NCBI GenBank assembly: GCA_031285485.1
Contig: JAITWC010000181.1
Span: 1-6,078 of the forward strand
Length of the DNA stretch: 6,078 nucleotides
From: Alistipes sp.
Lineage (GTDB): Bacteria > Bacteroidota > Bacteroidia > Bacteroidales > Rikenellaceae
Direction of reading: 5' to 3'
Positions within the stretch are counted from its first letter, which is position 1; each line of letters begins with the position of its first letter. A model generated the notes under the pieces. The model worked only from the letters and a program-made list of their open reading frames with translations. It searched no databases and was not told the origin of the DNA. The translations under genes were made by a program, and so were the position numbers. Positions 6,041 to 6,078 of this stretch are shown here, in pieces.

Positions 6041-6078
6041 ATAAAGGGACGGTATGGGCGAAATCCGGATCATAGCTT

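Larger units (their letters stand above)
5918..6078. other. Apparently non-coding region at the right edge
   Basis: I see no recognisable gene in these 161 bases on either strand. One + strand frame stays open from an ATG at 5927 to the window edge (about 50 codons, same frame as the end of the transposase), but the peptide (MPPIRYNPFSLL...) resembles neither the IS110 C-terminal domain nor any family I recognise. The sequence does not look like infC. It could be host sequence flanking the IS, a scrambled right end, or the beginning of another element. Confidence 0.5.

Noticed and set aside
5927..6078. Open frame of about 50 codons reaching the window edge
   Set aside because: No family resemblance, no ribosome-binding signal, and it is short enough to be chance; it is mentioned only in the description of the region.
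1..6078. CRISPR array, tRNA, rRNA, toxin-antitoxin or defence cassette
   Set aside because: I looked for regularly spaced repeats, RNA-gene hallmarks and small gene pairs on both strands and found none.

Overview
The window looks like chromosome from a moderately GC-rich member of the Bacteroidota, perhaps an Alistipes-like gut Bacteroidales. Three things suggest this: a perfect Bacteroidota-type -7 promoter box (TAnnTTTG) directly before pdxA, almost no Shine-Dalgarno sequences, and the style of the S41 peptidase, NrnA and ThrRS proteins. The genus is an inference from sequence style, not from a database match.

Layout, all on the + strand. (1) 1-975 is the 3' part of an S41-family serine peptidase whose 5' end lies outside the window. 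(2) 975-1991 is a DHH/DHHA1 phosphoesterase of the NrnA type, joined to the peptidase gene by a TAATG stop/start overlap. (3) 1992-2098 is a spacer carrying a promoter so close to the pdxA ATG that the transcript should be leaderless or nearly so. (4) 2099-3187 is pdxA (vitamin B6 synthesis). (5) 3193-5154 is thrS (threonyl-tRNA synthetase), 5 bases after pdxA and probably co-transcribed with it. (6) 5155-5228 holds two short inverted-repeat structures, the second ending exactly at the next start codon. (7) 5229-5917 is a decayed IS110-family transposase. (8) 5918-6078 is apparently non-coding, with small hairpins.

The four upstream genes are intact housekeeping genes with their key catalytic or metal-binding motifs in place. 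They probably form two transcription units, peptidase-nrnA and pdxA-thrS. The accessory content is the IS110 remnant, which sits where many bacteria have infC-rpmI-rplT after thrS. The remnant has at least three independent lesions: loss of the fourth acidic residue of the DEDD active site (Asp to Gly), a 2-base AG duplication causing a frameshift, and a stop codon followed by loss of the C-terminal serine-containing domain. The structured leader before the transposase may be what remains of an IS110 bridge-RNA region.

I found no CRISPR array, tRNA, rRNA, defence system or clearly new multi-gene system. The most interesting points are the leaderless-type pdxA-thrS promoter and the structured, inactivated IS110 remnant.
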